Below are positions 1-7,991 of a DNA stretch of 38,897 bases, piece by piece. The notes under the pieces were generated by a model, which did not search any database, was not told the origin of the DNA, and saw nothing but the letters and a program-made list of their open reading frames with translations. Made by a program: the position numbers and the translations under genes. Source of the DNA: Elusimicrobiales bacterium. Its GTDB lineage: Bacteria; Elusimicrobiota; Elusimicrobia; Elusimicrobiales; Elusimicrobiaceae. Location of the stretch: contig JAQTYB010000012.1 in NCBI GenBank assembly GCA_028688475.1, positions 1 to 38,897 on the forward strand, given 5' to 3'. Every line of letters starts with the position of its first letter. Within the stretch, counting starts at the first letter, position 1.

Positions 1-846
1 AACGGGCCCCGGTTTATAGCTGCCGGTATGCCACAGCCTTATAACCCTGTCCTCCCCCGCGGAAGCCAGATACCTGCCGTCCGGCGAAAAGGCGAGGCAG
101 GCGACGGATTTTTCATGCCCCGAAAGCAGTTTCATCGGCTCCAGTTTCGGCACGGACCAGATTTTGACCGTCTTGTCCCTGCTGGCGGAGGCCAGATATT
201 TGCCGTCCGTGGAAAACGCCACGGCCCACACATAGTCCGAGTGCGCGTTCACCGATTTCAACTGCTGGAAATTATGGGCGGAGTAAAGCCTTACGCCGCC
301 GTCCTCATTGCCCGCGGCCAGAATTTTAGAATCGGGCGAATAGGCGAGGCAAAAAGCGTTTTTGGGCATCGGCAGGGTTTTCACCGGCCTGAACACGATG
401 TTGCGGAAAACGCGCACCGTATTGTCGAGGCTGGCGGAGGCGAAATACTTGCCGTCAGGGGAAAACGCCAGCGCGAACACCGATTTGGAATGCGCCAGGA
501 GCGACAGCGCCGGCTTCATGATATCCGTGCGCCAGATATAGACGGCGTTGTCGCGCCCGCCGGAAGCCAGGTACTTGCCGTTTATGGAAAACGCCAGCGC
601 GGTAACAGGCCTGGAATGCTTTTTGAGGGTGGCCAGCGGCGTGAATTTTTCCGCGTCCCACACTATGATGGAGGCGTCCTTGCCGCCGGAGGCCAGCATT
701 TTGCCGTTGGGCGACCAGGCCACCGTCCACACGTCCGCGGCGTGCTCCTTCAAAGTCTTCAGGAGCGGAGTCTGGCCCTGCCCTCTGGACGGAGCGGAAA
801 AACCCAGGACGAAAAAAAAGATAAGCGAAAGCTTAGAAGGGCGCAT
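1..846 (-). CDS. Secreted WD40-repeat protein (3' end outside window)
   Basis: The minus-strand frame stays open from an ATG at 846 to the window edge, giving 282 codons with no stop, so the C-terminus is missing. The N-terminus reads as a signal peptide (MRPSKLSLIFFFVLGFSAPS, then RGQGQ). Six WD40-type units follow, each with a His, an F/W-SPDGKYLASAS-like strand and a W/F/Y-ending strand: for example EHAADVWTVAWSPNGKMLAS near residue 33, and later units with SRDKTVKIWS and GEDRVIRLWH. WD40 units normally assemble into a beta-propeller used as a binding scaffold, so a seventh unit is expected beyond the edge. A periplasmic or cell-surface scaffold role is inference. It has an extended -10 promoter about 40 bp upstream and is divergent from the PilC-type gene. 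The 5-frame-like repeats on the opposite strand are antisense shadows. Confidence 0.9.
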   Translation of the reverse strand, partial: MRPSKLSLIFFFVLGFSAPSRGQGQTPLLKTLKEHAADVWTVAWSPNGKMLASGGKDASIIVWDAEKFTPLATLKKHSRPVTALAFSINGKYLASGGRDNAVYIWRTDIMKPALSLLAHSKSVFALAFSPDGKYFASASLDNTVRVFRNIVFRPVKTLPMPKNAFCLAYSPDSKILAAGNEDGGVRLYSAHNFQQLKSVNAHSDYVWAVAFSTDGKYLASASRDKTVKIWSVPKLEPMKLLSGHEKSVACLAFSPDGRYLASAGEDRVIRLWHTGSYKPGPV

Positions 847-888
847 ATAGTTTGCCATTCCGCGGCGGCGCGGTGAGTGACGGTGGAT

Positions 889-897
889 ATTATATCA
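889..897 (-). promoter_or_regulatory. Extended -10 promoter of the WD40 gene
   Basis: On the minus strand the sequence reads TGATATAAT, a TGn-extended perfect -10 box. It lies about 43 bases before the ATG at 846. No good -35 is visible, which fits an extended -10 promoter. A GC-alternating run lies just upstream (about 903-915). Confidence 0.55.
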
Positions 898-944
898 ACA
901 TTTGCGCGCGCGCGGCGTTATTTATTACCATTGACTTAAGCGTT

Positions 945-2036
945 ATGGCCAAAGGCTCCTCGTTCTTCGACCCGCGGTCGCGGGTCCAGGCGAAAAAACA
1001 TCCCGGAGTGAAATCGGACGACGTGCTGTCGTTTTTCGAGCACATGTCAACACTGCTCAACGCCGGAGTTCCGCTGCTGCGCGCCCTCACCCTGGCCACC
1101 GAACAGACCGAAAGCGTCAATTTCCAGAAAGCGCTGCGCGATGTGACTAAAAAAGTTTCCGGCGGCTCGTCTTTTTACGAGGCGGCGGCGGCCTATCCCC
1201 AGTATTTTCCCAACCAGGCCATACAAGTCATCCGCACCGGCGAGCAGAGCGGCCAGATAGCGCCGCTGCTCGCCCAGCTCAACATAAGCTTCAAAAAACA
1301 CGCCGCCGTCGCCGGCAAGGTGAAATCGGCGCTTATCTACCCCAGCATCATGATGAGCGTGGCGGTGGCGGCCATCGTCATAATGCTCTGGAAAGTCATA
1401 CCCACCTTCGCGCAGTTTTTCCAGGATTTCGGCAAAAAGCTTCCCGCCATAACGCAGCTTGTGTTAAACGCATCCAGCTTCCTTCAGCATTACGGCATAT
1501 ATCTGGTGCTGGGAATCACGGCCTTCGTGTTCGCCGTGCGCGCGTACAACAAAACGGAATCCGGCAGCAGGCAGTTGATAGCCATGGCGATGGCCATGCC
1601 GCTCGTGGGAGAGCTGCTGGTGCAGTCCGCGATGGAGGCCTTCTCAAGCAATATGGCGCTGCTAATGAAGAGCGGCATGCCCATGATGGAGGCTCTCGAC
1701 TCCACTCAGAAGAGTTTCAACGAAAATCCGGTTTACCGCGACGCGCTCGGCATGATATACCACCGCGTCTCCACCGGCTCGGACCTCGGCAGCGCGATGC
1801 AGGCCACCGGCCTTTTCACGAATCTGACCGTCGGCATGGTGAAAATGGGGGAGGAATCGGGCAAGCTAAGCGACGTGCTCGATGTCGTAGCGGTGTATTA
1901 CGCGGACAAGGTTGAGCTTATGACCCTGCGCCTGACCAGCCTCATGGAGCCCGTCATCGTGATAGGCATGGGCGTCGTGGTGGCCTTCATGCTGGGTTCG
2001 GTATACCTGCCCATGTTCCAGCTTTCCGGCGGGTGA
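945..2036 (+). CDS. PilC/GspF-type inner-membrane platform protein
   Basis: This 363-aa protein of the T2SSF family forms the inner-membrane platform of type IV pili and type II secretion systems, where it couples the cytoplasmic assembly ATPase to pilin polymerisation. Both family repeats are visible. The first has FFEHMSTLLNAGVPLLRAL and GEQSGQIAPLL. The second has FSSNMALLMKSGMPMMEAL and GEESGKLSDVLDVVAVYY. Hydrophobic helices occur near residues 140-165, 185-210 and at the C-terminus (PVIVIGMGVVVAFMLG). The start at 945 (MAKGSSFFDP) gives a sensible cytoplasmic N-terminus; a longer frame from a TTG at 852 adds an implausible leader. It lacks the extra N-terminal segment seen in roughly 400-aa homologs. 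No PilB/PilT ATPase gene is nearby, so the rest of the machine must lie elsewhere. A pilin-like gene follows after 135 bp. Confidence 0.88.
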   Translation: MAKGSSFFDPRSRVQAKKHPGVKSDDVLSFFEHMSTLLNAGVPLLRALTLATEQTESVNFQKALRDVTKKVSGGSSFYEAAAAYPQYFPNQAIQVIRTGEQSGQIAPLLAQLNISFKKHAAVAGKVKSALIYPSIMMSVAVAAIVIMLWKVIPTFAQFFQDFGKKLPAITQLVLNASSFLQHYGIYLVLGITAFVFAVRAYNKTESGSRQLIAMAMAMPLVGELLVQSAMEAFSSNMALLMKSGMPMMEALDSTQKSFNENPVYRDALGMIYHRVSTGSDLGSAMQATGLFTNLTVGMVKMGEESGKLSDVLDVVAVYYADKVELMTLRLTSLMEPVIVIGMGVVVAFMLGSVYLPMFQLSGG

Positions 2037-2119
2037 CGGCTACGCAAATTGAGCCGCGTTGCCCAAAAGTTACACAAGAAAGCCTTCCATTTTCCCGCGC
2101 GGAAAGCTACACTCTTAGT

Positions 2120-2147
2120 AGAAGCTTTCGCGTCTCAGCAGGCTTCT
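2120..2147 (+). other. Small stem-loop in the leader of the first pilin gene
   Basis: AGAAGC at 2120-2125 can pair with GCTTCT at 2142-2147, enclosing 16 nt. It lies between a possible -10 (TACACT, 2108-2113) and the pilin Shine-Dalgarno. A role in mRNA stability is only a guess. Confidence 0.25.
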
Positions 2148-2171
2148 AACCAACACAAAAGGTGGTGTCTT

Positions 2172-2570
2172 ATGAAAAATAATCGTGGTTTCACCCTAGT
2201 CGAATTGGCCGTCGTCATCGTAATCATCGGCGTATTGGCCGCGTTCGGCGTTCCGCGCTTCCGCCAGGCTGTGGAAAGATCGAAAGCCAGCGAAGCCTAT
2301 AACTATCTTTCCGCCGTGCGCTCCGCGCAGGAAAGATACGCCAGCCGCTCAGGAGCCTACTCCAACGACCCCGCGTTGCTGGATATCAGCTTCCCGCCCC
2401 CGAAGTACTTCAGCATCGGCCCCGTCACCCCGGGCGAAGCCAACTGGTCTCTGTCGCTCTTCAGAACCGGCAGTAGCGCCGGCTACGGCAAATATGTCGT
2501 CAGATTCACCGAGACTGGCTACATGACCGACAGCAACATCCCGGTGGACATCAACCCGATGGCCAACTAG
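2172..2570 (+). CDS. Type IV pilin-like protein (major-pilin type)
   Basis: This 132-aa prepilin has a short leader (MKNNRG) cut before Phe7, then FTLVELAVVIVIIGVLAAFGVPRF. The Gly-1, Phe+1 and Glu+5 required by prepilin peptidase and for filament assembly are all present. The following helix (RSKASEAYNYLSAVRSAQERYASRSGAYS) and compact head, with no cysteines, resemble short bacterial pilins or pseudopilins. The start at 2172 is fixed by the leader and by AGGTGG at 2159-2164; the frame is open further upstream, but that stretch would precede the leader. A strong terminator closes the unit, so this gene may be expressed on its own at high level. It follows the PilC-type gene, consistent with a filament subunit for that machine. 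Whether it forms a pilus or a secretion pseudopilus cannot be told. Confidence 0.9.
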   Translation: MKNNRGFTLVELAVVIVIIGVLAAFGVPRFRQAVERSKASEAYNYLSAVRSAQERYASRSGAYSNDPALLDISFPPPKYFSIGPVTPGEANWSLSLFRTGSSAGYGKYVVRFTETGYMTDSNIPVDINPMAN

Positions 2571-2596
2571 GCCTACCGGCGTAAGAATATGTCAGG

Positions 2597-2635
2597 CACG
2601 GGCGGTTCTTCACGGAACCGCCCGTGTTGTTTTTT
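2597..2635 (+). terminator. Strong intrinsic terminator after the first pilin gene
   Basis: A perfect 12-bp stem (CACGGGCGGTTC 2597-2608 with GAACCGCCCGTG 2615-2626) has a 6-nt loop and is followed by TTGTTTTTT. It separates pilin 1 from pilin 2 transcription. Confidence 0.93.
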
Positions 2636-2652
2636 CAAGCGGCAATCTATTG

Positions 2653-2661
2653 TGATATACT
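2653..2661 (+). promoter_or_regulatory. Extended -10 promoter immediately before the second pilin gene
   Basis: The sequence TGATATACT is a TGn-extended -10 box (hexamer 2656-2661). It ends 2 nt before the ATG at 2664 and 11 nt before the in-frame ATG at 2673. Transcription should start near 2668, which would make the message essentially leaderless with the start at 2673. The preceding terminator means the downstream pilin/GT-C operon needs its own promoter. Confidence 0.55.
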
Positions 2662-2663
2662 AT

Positions 2664-3167
2664 ATGCGGAATATGAAATTGCTTCGCGCGCGGCGGCGAT
2701 TGGCGGGGTTCACCCTGCTGGAACTGATGGTATCGGCCACTGTCATAGGCATTATGGCGGCTTTCGGCGTTCCCCGTTTTCAAAGAGCGTTCGAACATAC
2801 CCGCGTGGATATCGCCGGCGCGCATCTGGAAAGCATCTGGACGGCGGAAAGGCTTTACAAGGCGCAAAACGGAAAATTCGTGTCTGGAATAAACTCGCTC
2901 TCGGATTTTTTGGATTCCAGTTTTATCAACGCCTGCGTAAGCGCACCCTCGCAATGCGCCAACACCTGCGATTTCTGCTACAGCGTGGAATCGAACGATT
3001 CGGAGCATGCAACATTCCAGGCCACAGCGAACCGCAACTCCTGCGCCAATAAAGCCGTATGCAAAACAAGCGTCTGGCGGGGCGCGCTGGCAATAGACCA
3101 GACAGGCGCGCTCACAGGCAACACGTATATGGACGCGCGTTACCCCGTTTCTCCCGCCAAATTCTGA
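2664..3167 (+). CDS. Cysteine-rich type IV pilin-like protein (minor pilin/pseudopilin)
   Basis: This prepilin of about 167 aa has a basic leader (…RARRRLAG) cut before FTLLELMVSATVIGIMAAFGVPRFQRAF. Glu+5 is present, and GVPRF is shared with the first pilin, so the two are paralogous in their N-terminal helix. The head differs: it has six cysteines (in INACV, SQCANTCDFCY, NSCANKAVC), an even number suggesting disulfides and export to an oxidising compartment. Two in-frame ATGs are possible (2664 and 2673). No Shine-Dalgarno is visible, and the -10 box position favours 2673. The stop codon overlaps the start of the next gene (TGATG at 3165-3169), so it is translationally coupled to a GT-C membrane protein. 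Coupling to glycosyltransferases raises the possibility of pilin glycosylation, which is inference. Confidence 0.85.
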   Translation: MRNMKLLRARRRLAGFTLLELMVSATVIGIMAAFGVPRFQRAFEHTRVDIAGAHLESIWTAERLYKAQNGKFVSGINSLSDFLDSSFINACVSAPSQCANTCDFCYSVESNDSEHATFQATANRNSCANKAVCKTSVWRGALAIDQTGALTGNTYMDARYPVSPAKF

Positions 3168-4702
3168 TGTTGACGAAGATACGCAAGTTCGACTTGAGTA
3201 TCGCGGCTTGCGCTTTAACCGCCGCGATTGTGTTCGGAGTGCTGGCATATCTCAAAATCTCCCCCCCCGTTTTTCTCGATTTCGACGAATATTACCACAT
3301 GGCGGTGACCCGCCTAATGCTGAAATCGGGCTTTCCGCACAGTCTCGGCTGGTTTCGATTTTCGATGCTGCGGGAAGCCTACGCCGACAAGGATTTGCTG
3401 CTCCACATTATCACCCTGCCGTTTCTGGCGGTCTTCAAAAACCCGCTGCTGGCGGGCAAGCTGGCCGCCGTGTTTATGGACGGCATTTTCATCGCCGCCG
3501 CCGCCGCGCTGCTGCGCCGTTACGCGGGAGGGTTCGCCGCCGCCGCGCTGCTGGCGGCGTTTCTGGCTTCGCCGGTTTTCGTGACCTACATGCTCTATCT
3601 GCGCCCCGCCACGCTGGCGATAACGCTGACCCTGCTGGGACTGCATTTCATGGCGCAAAAGCGCAAATGGGGCGTTTTCATCATATGCGCTTTGTTCGCG
3701 CTGGCCCACATTTCAGCGTTCACCATGATTTTTTTCGCCGCGTTGTGCGAGGGCATCCGCAAGGCAAAAGACGGCGAGTTCCATCAGGACACGCTGGCCT
3801 ACTGCCTGCTCGGACTGCTGGCCGGCTACATCATCCATCCGAACTTCCCGTTCAATCTGGCGACGGTGTATGTCAACGCCTTTCTCGCTCCTTACTACGC
3901 GCATCTCGATAAAACCATACCTTTCGGCACCGAATTGCTTCCCGCCGCGACCGACGCCGCCATCCGCAGCAATATACCACTTTTCGCGGCGGCAGGGCTG
4001 ATGTTCTGGGCCGCCGTCACGCTGCGCCCGAAACTCTCCTCCGCCACGCTGTTTTTTATCGCCTCGGCGCAGGTCTTTTGCGTATTGGCCGCCGGTTCGG
4101 TGCGGTTCAATCATCAGGCGCTGCCCGTCGCGCTTCTTGCCGCGGCGGCCTTCTGGGGAGATTTATCAGCCGCGCCTCCTTCACGGCGAGTCAAAGCCCT
4201 TTTTTCCTGCCTTTGGCTCGCCGCCTGCGCAGCGGGCATCGCAATTGCCATGCAAACCGTAAGCGAACGCATCCGGCAGCGCACCAGTTTTATCGGCGCG
4301 GCGCAGGAGGCGGCCATGAAACTGAGCTCGTTTGTTCCGCCGGGCGCAAACGTCTTCCACTCGGCATGGAGCGATTCGCATATGCTGGCCCTTTACAGCC
4401 CAGGCAATTATTACATCAACGCGCTGGACCCGATATACATGCATTATGTCAAACCCGCCTCGGCCAGGCTTTACGACGCCATTCAATGGGGCGCCCTCGA
4501 AATAGACGCCTATACGGCGATAAAAGACGTTTTCGGCTCGGAATACGTCTACGCTCTCAAAATTTCGCCGTTTTACAAGCATAACAACGCGGACAACCGC
4601 TTTAAGACGCTCTACGAAAACGGCGGAGCCGTTATTCTCCAGTTGCGGGACGAAACCGTCGTGAAAACGGCAAAAAAACCGCGTCTCCCTCACCTAAAAT
4701 GA
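3167..4702 (+). CDS. GT-C type membrane glycosyltransferase-like protein
   Basis: This 511-aa polytopic membrane protein has about 10-12 hydrophobic helices starting at residue 12 (LSIAACALTAAIVFGVLAYL), followed by a soluble C-terminal domain. The first periplasmic loop carries an acidic FLDFDEYYHMAVTRLML motif. This is the position of the catalytic acidic residues in GT-C enzymes (PMT, ArnT, STT3 types), which use polyprenyl-phosphate-linked sugars. The family assignment rests on topology and this motif, not on a recognised close homolog. The start at 3167 overlaps the pilin stop (TGATG). The stop overlaps the next gene by 4 bp (ATGA), so pilin 2 and three GT-C proteins form one operon. Substrate and acceptor are unknown. 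A glycosyltransferase acting on a surface polymer or pilin is the most likely role. Confidence 0.7.
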   Translation: MLTKIRKFDLSIAACALTAAIVFGVLAYLKISPPVFLDFDEYYHMAVTRLMLKSGFPHSLGWFRFSMLREAYADKDLLLHIITLPFLAVFKNPLLAGKLAAVFMDGIFIAAAAALLRRYAGGFAAAALLAAFLASPVFVTYMLYLRPATLAITLTLLGLHFMAQKRKWGVFIICALFALAHISAFTMIFFAALCEGIRKAKDGEFHQDTLAYCLLGLLAGYIIHPNFPFNLATVYVNAFLAPYYAHLDKTIPFGTELLPAATDAAIRSNIPLFAAAGLMFWAAVTLRPKLSSATLFFIASAQVFCVLAAGSVRFNHQALPVALLAAAAFWGDLSAAPPSRRVKALFSCLWLAACAAGIAIAMQTVSERIRQRTSFIGAAQEAAMKLSSFVPPGANVFHSAWSDSHMLALYSPGNYYINALDPIYMHYVKPASARLYDAIQWGALEIDAYTAIKDVFGSEYVYALKISPFYKHNNADNRFKTLYENGGAVILQLRDETVVKTAKKPRLPHLK

Positions 4703-6393
4703 CCCGCTGGAAAAGCGACATTTTCCTGAACCCGCGCATAATGGCGCCGGCGGCGATGGTTTGCGCGGCGGCGCTGCGTTTCTGGTCCATAAATTTCGGG
4801 CTGCCTTTCACGGAAGCCCGGCCCGACGAGTCCGCCATTATCGGAATATCAATACAATTGCTGGGCGACAGGCTTGTCCCCGCAAGCCTGGTGTACCCGA
4901 CATTTTTTTCCTATCTGCTTTCCGCCGTCTACGCGGCTTACGCCGTAATCTCCGGCGGCCGAGCTGACATTTACCATTTTCTGATAAGCCGTTACGCTGA
5001 AAACCCCGCGTTTTTTTTCCTCTCGGCCCGCGTTCTCGGCGCGCTTGCGGGCGTTGCGACGATACCGGTCTGCTACCTGATAGCGCGCGAACTGGCGGAT
5101 GCGCAAGCGGGAATCTATTCGGCTTTTTTCGCCGCGTTCTGCTATCTGCACGCGCGGGATTCGCATTTCGGCGTGCTGGACGTGCCGCTGACGCTTTTCA
5201 TCGCGCTTTCGGCCTTCTACGCGCTCAGGAGCCTGCGCACGAAAACCGTACGTGATTACCTGCTTTCCGGCCTGTTCGCCGGACTGGCGGCGGGAACCAA
5301 GTACGTCGGCGTGCTGATGGCGTTTCACATATTGGCGGCGCATCTAATCAACCGTTCGGACAAAAAAAAACCGTTTCTATCCGCTGCGCGGGATTTGCGT
5401 CCGTGGGCTTTCGCAGCCGGACTTATCGGCGTTTTTTTCATCACCACGCCGTTCGCCTTCCTGGATTTCCGCAAGACGCTGGAGTATTACCGCTACCACC
5501 GGCAATTGCACGGCTTCCTGACGGGAGGCAGCTGGCTTTACCACCTGAAATTCTCATTATATGAGGGACTGGGCGGTCCGCTGGCGGCCTGCGCCGCGGG
5601 CGGACTTGCACTGCTTGCCCGCGACGACTGGCGCAAATTCGCGGGCTTGTCCGTATTTCCGGCGGTATACTTTGCGGTGCTTGCCAGAACTAATTCCGCG
5701 TTCGTGCGTTACGCCGTGCCGCTGCTGCCGTTTTTGTGCGCCGCGGCGGGCTATTTCGCCTGGCGCGCGGCGCGCTTGCTGGAGGGCAGGCCATACCGCA
5801 CGGCTGTATTGCTCATACCGGTCTGCATAATCGGCCCGTCGGCGGCGCGCATAGCCGACTTCGACCTCATCCTCGGCAGAAAAGACAACCGCGCGCTGGC
5901 AGCGCAGGCGCTGTCGGCCTCGCTTGACTGCCAGTCCGGGATATACCAGGCGGGAACCGTCTACACAGAACTGCCGTTCGAATGGAACGCGGATTACCTC
6001 GACCGCGCCGCCGCCTCCGCAGCGGCGCAAAACTCGCGATTTCGCGCGGAGCTTTACAAGGCGCGGCGGAAACTGCTGGCAAAAAGCGGCGGCTGCGGCC
6101 ATGAAAAGATTTCTTACGACCCCGACTCGTCCGTTTTCTCGGATTCATCCGGCAAGCCGGCGGAGCCGGATTACATAGTGCTGCCGTACCAGCCGTTCAA
6201 TTCAAAAATTCCTAAGGGACTGGCCGGCATTCTCCAGGACCGCTACACACAAATCGCGCAATTTGAGGCGTTCGCCCCGGACCAGACGCGCAACAGCTAC
6301 GACGTGCATGACGCCTTCTTCGTCCCCTTCAGCGGATTCTGCGGGGTCAGCAGGCCTGGGCCGGATATCTACGTATTCAGGAAAATAAAATGA
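4699..6393 (+). CDS. GT39/ArnT-like membrane glycosyltransferase (PMT_2 type)
   Basis: This 564-aa polytopic protein carries the GT-C signature most clearly. After the first TM helix comes INFGLPFTEARPDESAIIGISIQLLGD, where the RPDE motif matches the loop-1 Asp-Glu of PMT/ArnT-like enzymes. Around ten hydrophobic helices extend to about residue 375. A soluble tail of about 180 aa follows and contains conserved-looking aromatic and proline positions (for example DYIVLPYQPFNSKIPKG). These enzymes transfer a sugar from a lipid carrier on the periplasmic face. The DSHFGVLDVPLTLFIALSAFYALRSLR segment is typical of PMT_2 domains. It overlaps both neighbours by 4 bp (ATGA), so it is tightly coupled. 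Donor and acceptor are not predictable from sequence alone. Confidence 0.78.
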   Translation: MTRWKSDIFLNPRIMAPAAMVCAAALRFWSINFGLPFTEARPDESAIIGISIQLLGDRLVPASLVYPTFFSYLLSAVYAAYAVISGGRADIYHFLISRYAENPAFFFLSARVLGALAGVATIPVCYLIARELADAQAGIYSAFFAAFCYLHARDSHFGVLDVPLTLFIALSAFYALRSLRTKTVRDYLLSGLFAGLAAGTKYVGVLMAFHILAAHLINRSDKKKPFLSAARDLRPWAFAAGLIGVFFITTPFAFLDFRKTLEYYRYHRQLHGFLTGGSWLYHLKFSLYEGLGGPLAACAAGGLALLARDDWRKFAGLSVFPAVYFAVLARTNSAFVRYAVPLLPFLCAAAGYFAWRAARLLEGRPYRTAVLLIPVCIIGPSAARIADFDLILGRKDNRALAAQALSASLDCQSGIYQAGTVYTELPFEWNADYLDRAAASAAAQNSRFRAELYKARRKLLAKSGGCGHEKISYDPDSSVFSDSSGKPAEPDYIVLPYQPFNSKIPKGLAGILQDRYTQIAQFEAFAPDQTRNSYDVHDAFFVPFSGFCGVSRPGPDIYVFRKIK

Positions 6394-7991
6394 ACGAAGT
6401 TATTTGCAGGCTGCTGCCCGTTCTCGCCGCGCTGAATTTATCCGCGCTGCTGTTATGCGTCTGGCTTTCCAGAAGCGATATCATGAACGCGCTGCGCCCC
6501 GCCGGCAAAAAAGCGCTCTGGTTTGCCGGCGCGCTTACCGCGATTCAGGCCTGCGTTTACATTTTCCTGGCCGGAAAAAAGCATCTCATATATATTGACG
6601 AATTCTGGTATATGGAGGCGGCAAAAAACATCCTCGTGAAAGGCTGGGCGCCGGGTTACGCGAAGGCGATAGGCTGGCCTTTCCTGACCGCGCTCGCCTA
6701 TCTCCTCGGAGGGATAAGCGGCTACTCCGCCATAGGAATGTCCATCCTGCTGGGGATGCTGGCCCCGCTCGCGGAGTTCGCGCTGGGATTTGCGCTGACC
6801 GGCAGTTTCGCCATTGCGGCGATTTCAGCCTTCCTGCTGGCGTTTTTTCCGTACGCCATAACCTGGGCCGCCTCGGCGGAAACCGGAACGGCGTCGCTGT
6901 TTTTCACCGTACTGTCGGCGTTTTTTTCCGCGCTGTATTACAAGACTCCAAACCGCAGGCTGCTGTGGCTGGCGCTGCTGTCCTGGGCTATGTCCGCGCA
7001 GATACGCCCCGAAAATATGATACTTTTCGGGCTCTTCGCGGCGGGGATTTTTTTGCTGTCTGAAATCAAGACGGAACGAAAGGCCGGGTTTTTCCTGCCG
7101 TGGCTCTGCGCGCTTTCGCTCGCGCTGCCGAACCTGCTGATATTCGCCAGATTCCAGTCTTCCTCCAACTGGATTGAAATCGAGTCGGCGGGAACGGCGC
7201 ACGGCAGCAATATCAGCCTCTCAAACCTCTGGCAGAACACGCTGCATTGGGGAGTGAAGTTTTTCGACGGCAGCCTGCACCCGACGGCGTTCACACTGGC
7301 GGCGCTGGCGGGCGCGGCTTATCTTTTCGTAAAAAACCGCAAAGCCGCGTCATGGCTCGGGCTGTGGGCGGCGCTGCTGTATGTTTTCTATTTCTCCGCC
7401 TGGTTCAACACCTACGGCTCGACGTTAGAGCTGTTTCCCAAAACCAAGCTTTACCTGTTTTTTTATCCGGCATTTTGCATATTCGCCGCGGCGGGGTTCC
7501 GGCTGCCGTTTTTGCTGCGCCAGTCCCGGCGGCTCGGCTGGCTGGCGGTCGTTACGGGCGCGTGGCTTGCCGTCGGAATGCCGCGTTATTACAGGCAGGC
7601 GCGCATACGCGAGCCGAAAACCGAACTGGAAACCAAAATGCTCGAAGATATCAAAAAAATCGTGCCGGACAACTGCGTCATCATCGCGAACGCGCCGGTA
7701 ATGGTGAAAGCCGCCTCTTTTTACTCCACCGTCTGCACCGACGAATTTCTGCGCCTGCCGCCGGTGCGGGAGGCGCCGCTGCGCTCGCAATGCCCGCTTT
7801 ATCTGCGGGATATAACGACGGAATTCAAGATGATGGGGTTTGACAGGCTCGATAAAGAAATGACCGCCGGTTTCAACCTTTCGCCCTACGCGCTGTTTTC
7901 GCAGGGCGGCTCGGAGTACGGGCTGTATCGCGTCTCTCCAAAACCCCGGGCGGGGAAAAAACCAGCAGCCCCGGATAAACTCCGCCGGTGA
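6390..7991 (+). CDS. GT-C type membrane glycosyltransferase-like protein
   Basis: This 533-aa polytopic protein is the last gene of the pilin/GT-C operon. Two N-terminal hydrophobic stretches precede a loop with KHLIYIDEFWYMEAAKNILVKGWAP, whose Asp-Glu pair sits where GT-C enzymes keep their catalytic acid. Further helices run to about residue 400, followed by a soluble tail (ANAPVMVKAASFYSTVCTDEFLRLPP). It resembles dolichyl-phosphate-mannose-type transferases in layout, but I cannot name a close family. Its 3' end overlaps by 119 bp the 3' end of the opposing minus-strand GT-C gene. Its last 40 residues are basic (PKPRAGKKPAAPDKLRR), possibly shaped by the overlap. No terminator is visible at the convergence. 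Confidence 0.7.
   Translation: MNEVICRLLPVLAALNLSALLLCVWLSRSDIMNALRPAGKKALWFAGALTAIQACVYIFLAGKKHLIYIDEFWYMEAAKNILVKGWAPGYAKAIGWPFLTALAYLLGGISGYSAIGMSILLGMLAPLAEFALGFALTGSFAIAAISAFLLAFFPYAITWAASAETGTASLFFTVLSAFFSALYYKTPNRRLLWLALLSWAMSAQIRPENMILFGLFAAGIFLLSEIKTERKAGFFLPWLCALSLALPNLLIFARFQSSSNWIEIESAGTAHGSNISLSNLWQNTLHWGVKFFDGSLHPTAFTLAALAGAAYLFVKNRKAASWLGLWAALLYVFYFSAWFNTYGSTLELFPKTKLYLFFYPAFCIFAAAGFRLPFLLRQSRRLGWLAVVTGAWLAVGMPRYYRQARIREPKTELETKMLEDIKKIVPDNCVIIANAPVMVKAASFYSTVCTDEFLRLPPVREAPLRSQCPLYLRDITTEFKMMGFDRLDKEMTAGFNLSPYALFSQGGSEYGLYRVSPKPRAGKKPAAPDKLRR

Noticed and set aside
28-876. Long plus-strand open frame opposite the WD40 gene
   Set aside because: It is the complement of a clear repeat protein on the minus strand, its residues are low-complexity Arg/Gly/His-rich, and it lacks any family motif.
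904-915. Alternating GC run as a Z-DNA or regulatory element
   Set aside because: Short and typical of local high GC; no further support.
2108-2113. TACACT as the promoter of the first pilin gene
   Set aside because: No convincing -35 at the right spacing; too weak to list separately, so it is only mentioned with the leader hairpin.
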